Part shown: piece by piece, positions 1 through 5,539 of the stretch
Numbering within the stretch: the first letter of the stretch is position 1
Layout of the letters: each line of letters begins with the position of its first letter
NCBI GenBank assembly: GCA_020636535.1
Contig: JACJXT010000004.1
Span: 1-5,959 of the forward strand
Direction: 5' to 3'
DNA from: Chitinophagales bacterium
GTDB taxonomy: Bacteria; Bacteroidota; Bacteroidia; Chitinophagales; JADIYW01
DNA length: 5,959 nt
The notes under the pieces: generated by a model
Databases searched by the model: none
What the model was told of the DNA's origin: nothing
What the model saw: the letters and a program-made list of their open reading frames with translations, nothing else
Program-made: the position numbers and the translations under genes

Positions 1-4
1 AAAT

Positions 5-15
5 ATTGTGCAAAT
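5..15 (+). repeat. Arm-type 11-mer, left arm (completed across the ends)
   Basis: A perfect attgtgcaaat. It is immediately preceded by aaat (1-4), which completes a second copy when joined to attgtgc at 5953-5959. The pair then matches the right-arm pair base for base over 24 bp. The 11-bp period places both sites on about the same helical face. Confidence 0.8.
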
Positions 16-21
16 AAAAAA

Positions 22-49
22 GCGTTACAATGAAAAAACATTATAACGC
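22..49 (-). terminator. Rho-independent terminator of the tRNA-Arg end
   Basis: Stem arms 22-32 and 39-49 pair over 11 positions with a single mismatch (C28 against A43) around a 6-base loop at 33-38. On the minus strand the stem is followed by a T-rich run (complement of about 14-21), the classic intrinsic terminator shape. On the plus strand no T run follows, so it acts on leftward transcription, that is, on the tRNA whose 3' half lies at 63-104. Because it sits on the element side of the tRNA fragment in the circular reading, the integrated element would supply the rebuilt tRNA with its terminator. Confidence 0.8.
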
Positions 50-62
50 CTTAATTATCAAG

Positions 63-104
63 TGATCGCGGCACGATTCGAACGTGCGACCAACTGCTTA
101 GAAG
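63..104 (-). tRNA. 3' half of tRNA-Arg(UCU), attP core (partial gene)
   Basis: On the minus strand, reading from 104 down to 63, one finds the anticodon loop CTTCTAA (104-98, anticodon TCT, Arg), the 3' strand of the anticodon stem (97-93), a 5-base variable loop (92-88), a perfect 5-bp T stem gcacg/cgtgc (87-83 and 75-71) with loop ttcgaat (82-76), the 3' acceptor strand cgcgatc (70-64) and discriminator A (63). CCA is not encoded. The bases that should form the 5' anticodon stem strand (105-109) do not pair, and no 5' half (D arm, 5' acceptor gatcgcg in the same orientation) exists elsewhere in the window. The fragment therefore ends at the anticodon loop. This is the usual att core carried by elements that integrate into a tRNA 3' end and rebuild the gene. 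Confidence 0.88.
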
Positions 105-112
105 ACATAGGG

Positions 113-180
113 TAAGTATATTTTATTATATCTGTTTATTTTGATATACTTATAAAAATGCAGTAAATATAGGCATTTTT
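113..180. repeat. Two adjacent inverted repeats between attP core and arm sites
   Basis: A perfect 9-bp inverted repeat taagtatat/atatactta occupies 113-121 and 144-152. Directly after it, aaaaatgc (154-161) and gcattttt (173-180) form a perfect 8-bp inverted repeat with an 11-base spacer. The second could act as a weak bidirectional terminator insulating the tRNA from the integrase, or as a binding site for a bending or directionality protein. The region is very AT-rich, so the first repeat could be partly fortuitous. Confidence 0.45.
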
Positions 181-232
181 GAATAATAATTATAAGTTTA
201 CTTATCTTTATTATTGGTTTATTTATTGGAAA

Positions 233-271
233 ATTGTGCAAATATTGTGCAAATGGTTATATTTGCACAAT
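233..271. repeat. Arm-type 11-mers, right arm (two direct, one inverted)
   Basis: Two head-to-tail perfect copies of attgtgcaaat (233-243 and 244-254) and one perfect inverted copy atttgcacaat (261-271), separated by 6 bp. All lie just upstream of the integrase start codon. They overlap both predicted promoter boxes, so a protein bound here would be expected to block or tune integrase transcription. Confidence 0.85.
234..265 (+). promoter_or_regulatory. Bacteroidota-type promoter of the integrase
   Basis: TATATTTG at 258-265 is a perfect match to the Bacteroidetes -7 consensus TAnnTTTG. TTG at 234-236 begins 24 bases upstream of it, where the -33 TTG/TTTG element is expected. Transcription would start near 270-273, leaving a roughly 10-base leader before the ATG at 282. 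Both boxes lie within or overlap the 11-bp repeats, which predicts autoregulation by whatever binds them. Confidence 0.6.
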
Positions 272-281
272 AAAAGACAAA

Positions 282-1535
282 ATGGAAAAGCCAAATTTTA
301 GAATTTCATTCTATCACGATAAAAGACGTATAAAAGATGACGGAACGTATTCTATAAAACTATACGTGTTTGATACCTTTCAGAAAAAGAAAAAATTATA
401 CAATACTATATTTTCATTCACAGAAAAAGAATTTAAAGATATTTGGCAAACATTAAAGCCAAGAAACGAAGACAAGCAAATTAGATTACAGTTACAAGCA
501 TTAGAAAATAAAGCAAACGAAGTCGCAAATAAATTAACTGTATTCAACTTTGATGACTTTGAACGTTTGATGTATGGCAGTACAGGGACTAAATTAAATA
601 TTAACTATTATTTTGATAAGATAATAGATAAATATCTAAAGAAAGAAAGTATAAGTACCGCATTTAATTACAAAAACGCATTAAATTGTTTATTAAGATT
701 TCATAAGGCTGAAAATATAGATTTTAGGCAAGTAACAAAGGAATATTTAGAGAATTTTGAAAAGTTTTGTATCAATGATGAAAATAAGAGTATTACGACT
801 GTATCAATGTACACACGATGTTTGAGGGCAGTTTTTAATAATGCTATTGATGACAATGTTATTTCAAAAGATATTTATCCGTTTGGAGATAAAAAATATC
901 AAATAAAAACACCTAAGAATATAAAAAAGTCGCTTACAGCCGAACAACTTAGAATACTATTTGAGGGTACACCCTCCACGCCTGAACAGGAAAAAGCTAA
1001 AGACTTTTGGTTTTTTTCTTTTTTTTGCAATGGTATGAATATTAAGGATATTTTGAATTTAAAATGTAAAAATGTGGAGGGCGACAAAATAACATTTGTT
1101 CGTGCAAAAACTGAAAAAACAACTAAAGAACAAAAATCTATCATTGTATATTTGAATGACTATACAAAAAAAGTAATTGATAAGTACGGAAATATAAAAG
1201 GAAACCAAAATGATTTTGTATTTAATATTCTAAACCATTCACAGACTGCAATACTACAACTAAAACGCAAAAATGCATTTATAAGATATGTAACACAGCA
1301 TTTTTTAAAATATGCTCAAAATTTAGGAATTAATGAACAAATAAGTACATACTATGCAAGACATTCATACGCTACTATATCAATTCGTAACGGTGCAAGT
1401 ATGGAATTTATAGGGGAAGCATTAGGACATACTGATATAAAAACAACTATAAACTACTTTAAAGGTTTTGATGACGATAAAAAGCGAGAACATAGCAACA
1501 AAACTTTTAATTTCTTTATAAATAAAACCACATAA
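282..1535 (+). CDS. Tyrosine recombinase / site-specific integrase (417 aa)
   Basis: Catalyses integration, and with a helper excision, at the neighbouring tRNA-Arg attP. The ATG at 282 (MEKPNFRISF) is preferred over a TTG at 234, because the longer reading would translate the 11-bp repeats and start upstream of the predicted transcript. An N-terminal arm-binding-like beta domain occupies about residues 1-60, a SAM-like core-binding domain about 105-225, and the catalytic domain about 230-405. Visible catalytic residues are K276 (RAKT), R360-H361 (YYARHSYAT), H383 (LGHTD) and the nucleophile Y392 (NYF), nine residues after H383 as usual. The first catalytic Arg is absent: the box reads CNGMNIKDI with N253 at that position. 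The Bacteroidetes enzyme IntDOT also lacks this Arg, so this is not evidence of inactivity. The next gene starts 6 bp after the stop, suggesting cotranscription. Confidence 0.95.
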   Translation: MEKPNFRISFYHDKRRIKDDGTYSIKLYVFDTFQKKKKLYNTIFSFTEKEFKDIWQTLKPRNEDKQIRLQLQALENKANEVANKLTVFNFDDFERLMYGSTGTKLNINYYFDKIIDKYLKKESISTAFNYKNALNCLLRFHKAENIDFRQVTKEYLENFEKFCINDENKSITTVSMYTRCLRAVFNNAIDDNVISKDIYPFGDKKYQIKTPKNIKKSLTAEQLRILFEGTPSTPEQEKAKDFWFFSFFCNGMNIKDILNLKCKNVEGDKITFVRAKTEKTTKEQKSIIVYLNDYTKKVIDKYGNIKGNQNDFVFNILNHSQTAILQLKRKNAFIRYVTQHFLKYAQNLGINEQISTYYARHSYATISIRNGASMEFIGEALGHTDIKTTINYFKGFDDDKKREHSNKTFNFFINKTT

Positions 1536-1541
1536 AAGACA

Positions 1542-2429
1542 ATGACAACAAACGAAAAATTAATAAAAAACTTTTGGAGCAACTTTATAAATAAAGATTT
1601 TGATGCAATAAGCGAAATACGAAATATTGCAGATAGAGAAAACTACACAGATAAAGAATTAAAAGAAATAAATATTTCTTTTGTTTTTGCTAATATTCTT
1701 ATGCCTATCAAAAGGCGACAATTACCTGATATTTGTTATAATGCAAAAACACAAAAAGAGATTTTTAAAAGTGGTAAGTATGATAATCTATTATTAGATA
1801 TAGAGAATGAAGCAACAGAATTAAGAAAAATTGCTTTACATTTTTTACCTCCACACATTTACATAAAAGTTAGAGATTTTACAAACTTTGGTAAAGATTA
1901 TAAAAGGGACTTAGATATTTATATTAAAGAAAATGATTGTACCGAAATAGATTTCCTTAAAGAACAAATTGATTTTTGTAAAAAACAAAGAGAAACATTA
2001 AAAAATATTGATTTGTACCGATTGTTTAAAGTAAGGGTTTCAAAGTTTGAAAAACGTATTAAAGATATACAGCACATTCAACCGATAAATATAAACGAAA
2101 GCAGGACAAAGAAAGTAATTTTTGAAACCTTTGATAATATTGATAAACAAGGTTGGAAATATGCTTTTGTATCCGAAGAGGATTTTAATTTATTTGCTGA
2201 TTTACTAACTAACTTTTTTGAATACAAACCCTATGCATTACCCGAAATAACAATACAACTAAAAAGAACTTGCAAAACAAAAGTTGCAAAAGCATTAGGC
2301 GAAATACATAAAGAATTGAGTAATGAAAATAATTTAAGTACCGATACAAAATATTTTCAACTCATTAGGATTTTAAACCACTTTGAAAAAGAAACTAAAG
2401 AGGATTTATACAAGGCATTAACAAGGTAA
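1542..2429 (+). CDS. Protein of unknown function, integrase operon partner (295 aa)
   Basis: I do not recognise this protein. It begins 6 bp after the integrase stop, with the same A-rich leader (ataaaagacaa) that precedes the integrase ATG, so the two are probably cotranscribed and similarly translated. It is soluble in appearance: no signal peptide or membrane segment, highly charged, Lys/Glu/Asn/Ile-rich and largely helical. A charged, possibly coiled-coil stretch covers about residues 125-180. The last 110 residues (from about ESRTKKVIFETF at 186) look like a separate helical domain ending FEKETKEDLYKALTR. There is no visible nuclease, ATPase, relaxase or zinc motif. By position it could be a regulator, an accessory recombination protein, or a defence or immunity cargo. 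None of these is shown by the sequence. Base composition looks at least as AT-rich as the integrase, so it does not look like a recent insertion. Confidence 0.85.
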   Translation: MTTNEKLIKNFWSNFINKDFDAISEIRNIADRENYTDKELKEINISFVFANILMPIKRRQLPDICYNAKTQKEIFKSGKYDNLLLDIENEATELRKIALHFLPPHIYIKVRDFTNFGKDYKRDLDIYIKENDCTEIDFLKEQIDFCKKQRETLKNIDLYRLFKVRVSKFEKRIKDIQHIQPININESRTKKVIFETFDNIDKQGWKYAFVSEEDFNLFADLLTNFFEYKPYALPEITIQLKRTCKTKVAKALGEIHKELSNENNLSTDTKYFQLIRILNHFEKETKEDLYKALTR

Positions 2430-2450
2430 AAAAACAAAAGAAATAAAGAA

Positions 2451-2486
2451 ACCCGTAAATACCACCTTTTTACCCGTAAATACCAC
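2451..2486 (+). repeat. Two 15-bp direct repeats upstream of the HTH gene (candidate operator)
   Basis: Two perfect copies of acccgtaaataccac lie at 2451-2465 and 2472-2486. Their 21-bp period is two helical turns, so a protein would meet both on one face. They occupy the only sizeable gap inside the plus-strand gene set (2430-2516), 30-65 bp before the HTH start codon. Likely roles are an operator for the HTH or winged-helix protein, or replication iterons. Their position upstream of a regulator gene favours the operator. Confidence 0.7.
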
Positions 2487-2492
2487 ACTTAA

Positions 2493-2519
2493 CATTGCAA
2501 CATAAATTTTTTTGCAATG
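2493..2519. promoter_or_regulatory. Inverted repeat overlapping the HTH start codon
   Basis: cattgcaa (2493-2500) and ttgcaatg (2512-2519) are perfect 8-bp inverted repeats with an 11-bp spacer. The second arm contains the ATG of the HTH gene (2517-2519). It may be a dyad operator, or an RNA hairpin that hides the start codon. The near-consensus TAAATTTT (7 of 8 matches to TAnnTTTG) at 2503-2510 lies in the spacer, but no convincing -33 box is placed for it. Confidence 0.45.
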
Positions 2520-2873
2520 GAAACATTAACATTTGAGAAATTACCCGAAGCGGTAACAATGCTAACAAAAGAAGTTAGCGAATTGAAACGCCTGATAATT
2601 GAAAAGCAGGAACAACCCATACCAAAGCCAACAGAACGGCTTTTAACTATTCAGGAAACTGCAGAACTTTTAAGCCTTAAAGTACCCACAATGTACAGCA
2701 AGGTATCAAAAGGAGAACTACCTGTAATGAAGCGAGGAAAACGCCTTTATTTTTCAAGTACTGAAATACTGGAGTACATAAAAGTTGGTCGTAAAAAGTC
2801 AAACGCTGAAATTGAGCAGGAAGCAGAAAAGTATTTGCCTAACAATAAAAAAGGGTTGCACTATGGAAAATAA
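2517..2873 (+). CDS. Excisionase/AlpA-like helix-turn-helix protein (118 aa)
   Basis: A small DNA-binding protein of the HTH_17 / excisionase-like MerR-type fold that is frequent in Bacteroidota mobile elements. Residues 1-33 form an amphipathic, probably coiled-coil helix (FEKLPEAVTMLTKEVSELKRLI), likely for dimerisation. A Pro-rich linker (34-38) leads to the HTH at about 42-65 (LLTIQETAELLSLKVPTMYSKV), followed by the wing GELPVMKRGKRLYF and helix SSTEILEYI (66-88). The tail is charged. Expected roles are recombination directionality factor for the integrase, or transcriptional activator like AlpA in satellites. The candidate operator at 2451-2519 lies just upstream. The next gene starts inside its last codons (11-bp overlap), so the pair is translationally coupled. 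By eye its GC content is higher than that of the 295-aa gene before it, hinting at a separately acquired regulatory and replication module. Confidence 0.9.
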   Translation: METLTFEKLPEAVTMLTKEVSELKRLIIEKQEQPIPKPTERLLTIQETAELLSLKVPTMYSKVSKGELPVMKRGKRLYFSSTEILEYIKVGRKKSNAEIEQEAEKYLPNNKKGLHYGK

Positions 2874-3165
2874 CAGAAACAACCCCTTGCATAAAAGACA
2901 AGGCAAAGATAAGCATTTTCAAACGCAAATAAAAATCATTTTTGAGTATTTACAGCAACACGTTGCAACAGCTTCAATGGTAGCTGATGCTACTGGAGTA
3001 GTACAGAAAAATATTACTCGTTATAAACGTGATTTAGAAAAAGCAGGGAGGTTATGGGAAGTGGAGAAAAAACATTGTAGAAAAACAGGTTTTCGTGCAT
3101 GGTATATTACTACAAATCTCGAACTAAAACCAAAACACATTATTAACCAACTAACCTTATTCTAA
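2863..3165 (+). CDS. Small winged-helix-like DNA-binding protein (100 aa)
   Basis: The ATG at 2863 is chosen because it overlaps the preceding stop codon (ATGGAAAATAA) in a typical coupling arrangement and because the protein then begins MENNRNNPLHKRQGKDKHF, a start I associate with homologues in Bacteroidota elements. A reading frame open from 2785 would add 26 residues that merely overlap the HTH gene. Residues 18-33 (KHFQTQIKIIFEYLQQH), 36-45 (TASMVADATG) and 47-61 (VVQKNITRYKRDLEKAG) look like a three-helix HTH. The following LWEVEKKHCRKTGFRAWYITT (64-84) looks like a beta wing. Function is unproven. Sitting between the HTH protein and the primase, with 2 bp before the latter, it is a candidate replication-control or origin-binding factor. 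Confidence 0.85.
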   Translation: MENNRNNPLHKRQGKDKHFQTQIKIIFEYLQQHVATASMVADATGVVQKNITRYKRDLEKAGRLWEVEKKHCRKTGFRAWYITTNLELKPKHIINQLTLF

Positions 3166-3167
3166 TC

Positions 3168-5288
3168 ATGGAAACACTAAATAAATTTTCAGTTTATCAC
3201 GCACCTATAAAAAATATCTATCCATTTAAAAATGTTACATTGGAAGATGTGCATACAGTCATTACAAGCAATAAATACAAGGCTATTACAAACGAACTAA
3301 GGCAAATAACCGATAAACAGCAACAGAATGAATTTAAAGCAACTAAACTCGATTATATTACATTTAGTGGTATTTTCTCAAAACGTGCCAACGATGGACT
3401 GGTATATCACTCTAATTTATTTTGCATTGACTTAGATAATCTTAACAATGTAGCAGATACTAAAAGTAAAATATTAGAATTGTTACCACCAGCTTTAATG
3501 TTTGTTAGTCCAAGTGGTATTGGTATTAAATTAGTGTATAAGATAAACATTGACGAAGCAAAGCATATCGAGTATTTTAAAGCCTTTGAGAAGTTCTTTA
3601 AGGAGCAAATGAGTTTAACCATTGATGACAAATGTAAAGATGTTTCAAGAGCTTGTTTTTTATGTTACGATAATGAAGCATATCTAAATGTAGATGCTCC
3701 AATAATAGATATATCTTTCATTGATACATTTTACAGCGAAGTTGAACAAGTACCGCCTATTGAAGTCGTGAGAGAACCAATAACCGACTATGATGTTATT
3801 GCTGATAATCTTAAAAAGTGGCTCAATAAAAAAGAAAGTTATGTTAATGGCAACCGACATGGATATTTAACAAAGTTAGCAGGTGCATACAACCGCTATG
3901 GCATACCTCAATACTATGCTGAAAATGATATTTTAAGTTTTTGCCAAAATGATTGCAAACAAAGTGATTTACTAAATATTGTAAAAGGTATTTACAAAAG
4001 AACCGACTGGCATAATACAGCAAGTTTTGAGATTAGCAAACCTTATGATTTCGCAGATAATGAAACTGAAGTAAAGCCTAAAGCAAAAACACCACAATTA
4101 CCGATAAATGGCTTACCTGAATACTTGCAAAGTTTTATAAATGAATATGTAGATGTTTACAATGTACCACGTGATTATATTACAGCAAGTGTATTATTTT
4201 CAACAGCATTAGCAATAGGTAATAAATTAGAGTTAAAAACTAAATATGATAATATTCCTATACTATGGGTGGCGATAGTTGGTAATGTTTCAAGTGGTAA
4301 GACCGAACCGATGAAGACTTGCCTAAGTTATTTCATAAATAAAGATAAAGAAGCATTTTACGAATATAAAATACAAAAAAGTTTATTTGATGCTGAAATG
4401 GAGAAACCAAAAAAAGAGCGTGATACCTCTTTAATTCCACCTACCTACTTTCAATATTTACTTAATGACTATACACCCGAAGCACTTTATAATGTACATA
4501 CAAAAAATGATAGAGGACTAAGTATTTACCGAGATGAATTAAAAGGGTGGGTGGACGATTTCGGACGTTATAATAAAAGTGGCGAACAAAGTACAATACT
4601 ATCTACATATTACCGCCAACCTATGCAGATAAATAGAGCAGGTGATAAAGACCCTATCTTTATCCATAAGCCTTGTATTTATGTTGGTGGAGGAATACAA
4701 CCTGATATATTACAAGATTTAGCAAAAGATAATAGAGCAGAAAATGGATTTTTAAGTAGATTTATATTTGCTTATCCTGACTTAGCAGATAAACAGCCAT
4801 ACAGCAATAAAACCCTAAATATAGATACTTTAACGAACTATCATAACTATTTAGATATACTTGCTAATATTCCAGAGATAATCAATTTAAAGCTAAGTGA
4901 TGAAGCAGAAATAGTTTATGCTAATTGGTATAATGATAATGCAGAAAGAACTAATAATGAACCAACAGGATATTTAAAAGGAGTGTATGGTAAATTAGAT
5001 GTAATTAGTTTAAGACTTGCTATTGTAGTACACGGTATGCATTTAGTTCGTGAACAAGATACATCAACAGAAATAAGTTCTATAACTATGCGAACAGCAA
5101 TTGAATTAACTGAATATTTTAGAGCAACAGCCTTAAAAGTGTATCATAAAATATTTAAAAAAAATAGAAGTACTGATGTAGATAAGAAAGATGTAATTAA
5201 ATATCTTAATTCTATTGGAGCAAGTCAAAACGAAATAGCAAAAGTATTAAAAGTAAGCCAACAGTATGTAAATAAAATTTTGAGATAA
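3168..5288 (+). CDS. VirE_N/BT4734-like primase fused to DUF3987 helicase-like ATPase (706 aa)
   Basis: Probable replication protein of the element. Residues about 5-190 match the VirE_N / BT4734-like domain, an archaeo-eukaryotic-type primase fold: metal-binding DLD at 88-90 in LFCIDLDNL, a SPSGIGIK box at 114-121, and DVSRACF at 158-164. A linker domain includes GNRHGYLTKLAGAYNRYGIP (228-247), resembling a primase C-terminal helical module. The DUF3987 P-loop domain follows, with Walker A GNVSSGKT (372-379), Walker B GLSIYRDEL (450-458, D456/E457) and a probable arginine-bearing motif ENGFLSRF (525-532, R531). The last 25 residues (SIGASQNEIAKVLKVSQQYVNKILR) form an HTH, which could bind the repeat cluster directly downstream. 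It starts 2 bp after the previous stop, so it is coupled to it. All key residues are intact and the length is typical of full two-domain versions. The primase and helicase activities are inferred from family and motifs. Confidence 0.92.
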   Translation: METLNKFSVYHAPIKNIYPFKNVTLEDVHTVITSNKYKAITNELRQITDKQQQNEFKATKLDYITFSGIFSKRANDGLVYHSNLFCIDLDNLNNVADTKSKILELLPPALMFVSPSGIGIKLVYKINIDEAKHIEYFKAFEKFFKEQMSLTIDDKCKDVSRACFLCYDNEAYLNVDAPIIDISFIDTFYSEVEQVPPIEVVREPITDYDVIADNLKKWLNKKESYVNGNRHGYLTKLAGAYNRYGIPQYYAENDILSFCQNDCKQSDLLNIVKGIYKRTDWHNTASFEISKPYDFADNETEVKPKAKTPQLPINGLPEYLQSFINEYVDVYNVPRDYITASVLFSTALAIGNKLELKTKYDNIPILWVAIVGNVSSGKTEPMKTCLSYFINKDKEAFYEYKIQKSLFDAEMEKPKKERDTSLIPPTYFQYLLNDYTPEALYNVHTKNDRGLSIYRDELKGWVDDFGRYNKSGEQSTILSTYYRQPMQINRAGDKDPIFIHKPCIYVGGGIQPDILQDLAKDNRAENGFLSRFIFAYPDLADKQPYSNKTLNIDTLTNYHNYLDILANIPEIINLKLSDEAEIVYANWYNDNAERTNNEPTGYLKGVYGKLDVISLRLAIVVHGMHLVREQDTSTEISSITMRTAIELTEYFRATALKVYHKIFKKNRSTDVDKKDVIKYLNSIGASQNEIAKVLKVSQQYVNKILR

Positions 5289-5293
5289 GTATC

Positions 5294-5459
5294 GGTTGTA
5301 GGTTGTAGCCAAGCTAAATACAATAATGATAGGCGTTTGAGAAAAAACACCCTACAACCAATAAAAAATGTAAAAATAAATATAGGTTGTACCCTTATTA
5401 GGTATTAAAGTCAATGTTTATAGATGTTTAACAAGATTACAACCTACAACCATACAACC
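5294..5459. repeat. Cluster of seven GGTTGTA heptamers (candidate replication origin)
   Basis: ggttgta occurs at 5294-5300, 5301-5307 and 5385-5391. Its complement tacaacc occurs at 5353-5359, 5438-5444, 5445-5451 and 5453-5459. The first two copies in tandem and the 5438-5451 pair form a perfect 14-bp inverted repeat spanning 158 bp, with an inner inverted pair between them. The cluster begins 5 bp after the primase-helicase stop. Position and structure suit iterons of an origin opened by the adjacent replication protein. A packaging site read by the DUF5681 product, whose gene starts 80 bp further on, is the main alternative. The rest of this 251-bp gap (5289-5539) holds no convincing gene: the longest ATG frame I noticed is an 11-codon one at 5469. 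Confidence 0.7.
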
Positions 5460-5515
5460 TAAAGAAAAATGAAAATATCATTATTCAGAGTTGGTAAAAA
5501 TTAGAACCTATTGAT

Positions 5516-5535
5516 AAATACAATAAAATACAATA
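5516..5535 (+). repeat. Tandem aaatacaata decamers before the DUF5681 gene
   Basis: Two perfect head-to-tail copies of aaatacaata (5516-5525, 5526-5535) end 4 bp before the ATG at 5540. A third copy lies at 5316-5325, next to the first heptamer pair. The tandem copies occupy the translation-initiation region and may simply be an A-rich leader, or AT-rich unwinding sequence of the proposed origin. Confidence 0.4.
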
Positions 5536-5539
5536 AGAT

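Larger units (their letters stand above)
1..271. other. attP region: tRNA core flanked by integrase arm-type sites
   Basis: This region, continuing across the window ends from about 5951, has no gene. It holds the tRNA-Arg 3' half at 63-104 as presumed crossover core. A tandem pair of the 11-mer attgtgcaaat lies to its left (5953-4 across the junction, and 5-15), and a second tandem pair lies to its right (233-243, 244-254), followed by an inverted copy (261-271). A core between short direct and inverted arm repeats, next to the integrase gene, is the standard organisation of attP sites used by lambda- and CTnDOT/NBU-type tyrosine recombinases. Assigning the 11-mers to the integrase N-terminal domain is inference. 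They could instead bind the HTH protein. Confidence 0.75.

Noticed and set aside
234..281. TTG start giving a 433-aa integrase
   Set aside because: It would translate the 11-bp repeats and the -7 box. The ATG at 282 gives a normal N-terminus and a sensible leader.
1011..1026. T7-C-T8 tract in the integrase as a phase-variation or frameshift site
   Set aside because: The reading frame is intact, it encodes WFFSFFC in a conserved hydrophobic segment, and such tracts are common in AT-rich DNA.
899..1144. Minus-strand 81-codon frame inside the integrase
   Set aside because: It is antisense to the conserved catalytic domain, the product is low-complexity and hydrophobic, and it has no promoter or homologous feature.
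2785..2862. N-terminal extension of the winged-helix-like protein
   Set aside because: The 26 extra residues are only an alternate frame of the HTH gene. The ATG at 2863 overlaps the upstream stop codon in a normal coupling arrangement.
2891..2901. Third copy of ataaaagacaa as a regulatory site
   Set aside because: It lies inside the winged-helix-like coding region. The two other copies (270-280, 1532-1542) are better explained as A-rich translation leaders.
3407..3631. Minus-strand 74-codon frame inside the primase
   Set aside because: It is antisense to conserved primase motifs, with no sign of being a gene.
5157..5164. A8 run near the primase 3' end as programmed frameshift
   Set aside because: The zero frame continues into a sensible C-terminal HTH, and no stimulatory structure or extended alternate frame was seen.
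5294..5459. Heptamer cluster as a CRISPR array
   Set aside because: Units are only 7 bp, occur in both orientations with uneven spacers, and there are no cas genes.
5469..5504. 11-codon frame MKISLFRVGKN as a small gene or leader peptide
   Set aside because: It is too short, with no conservation evidence. The A-rich leader alone does not support it.
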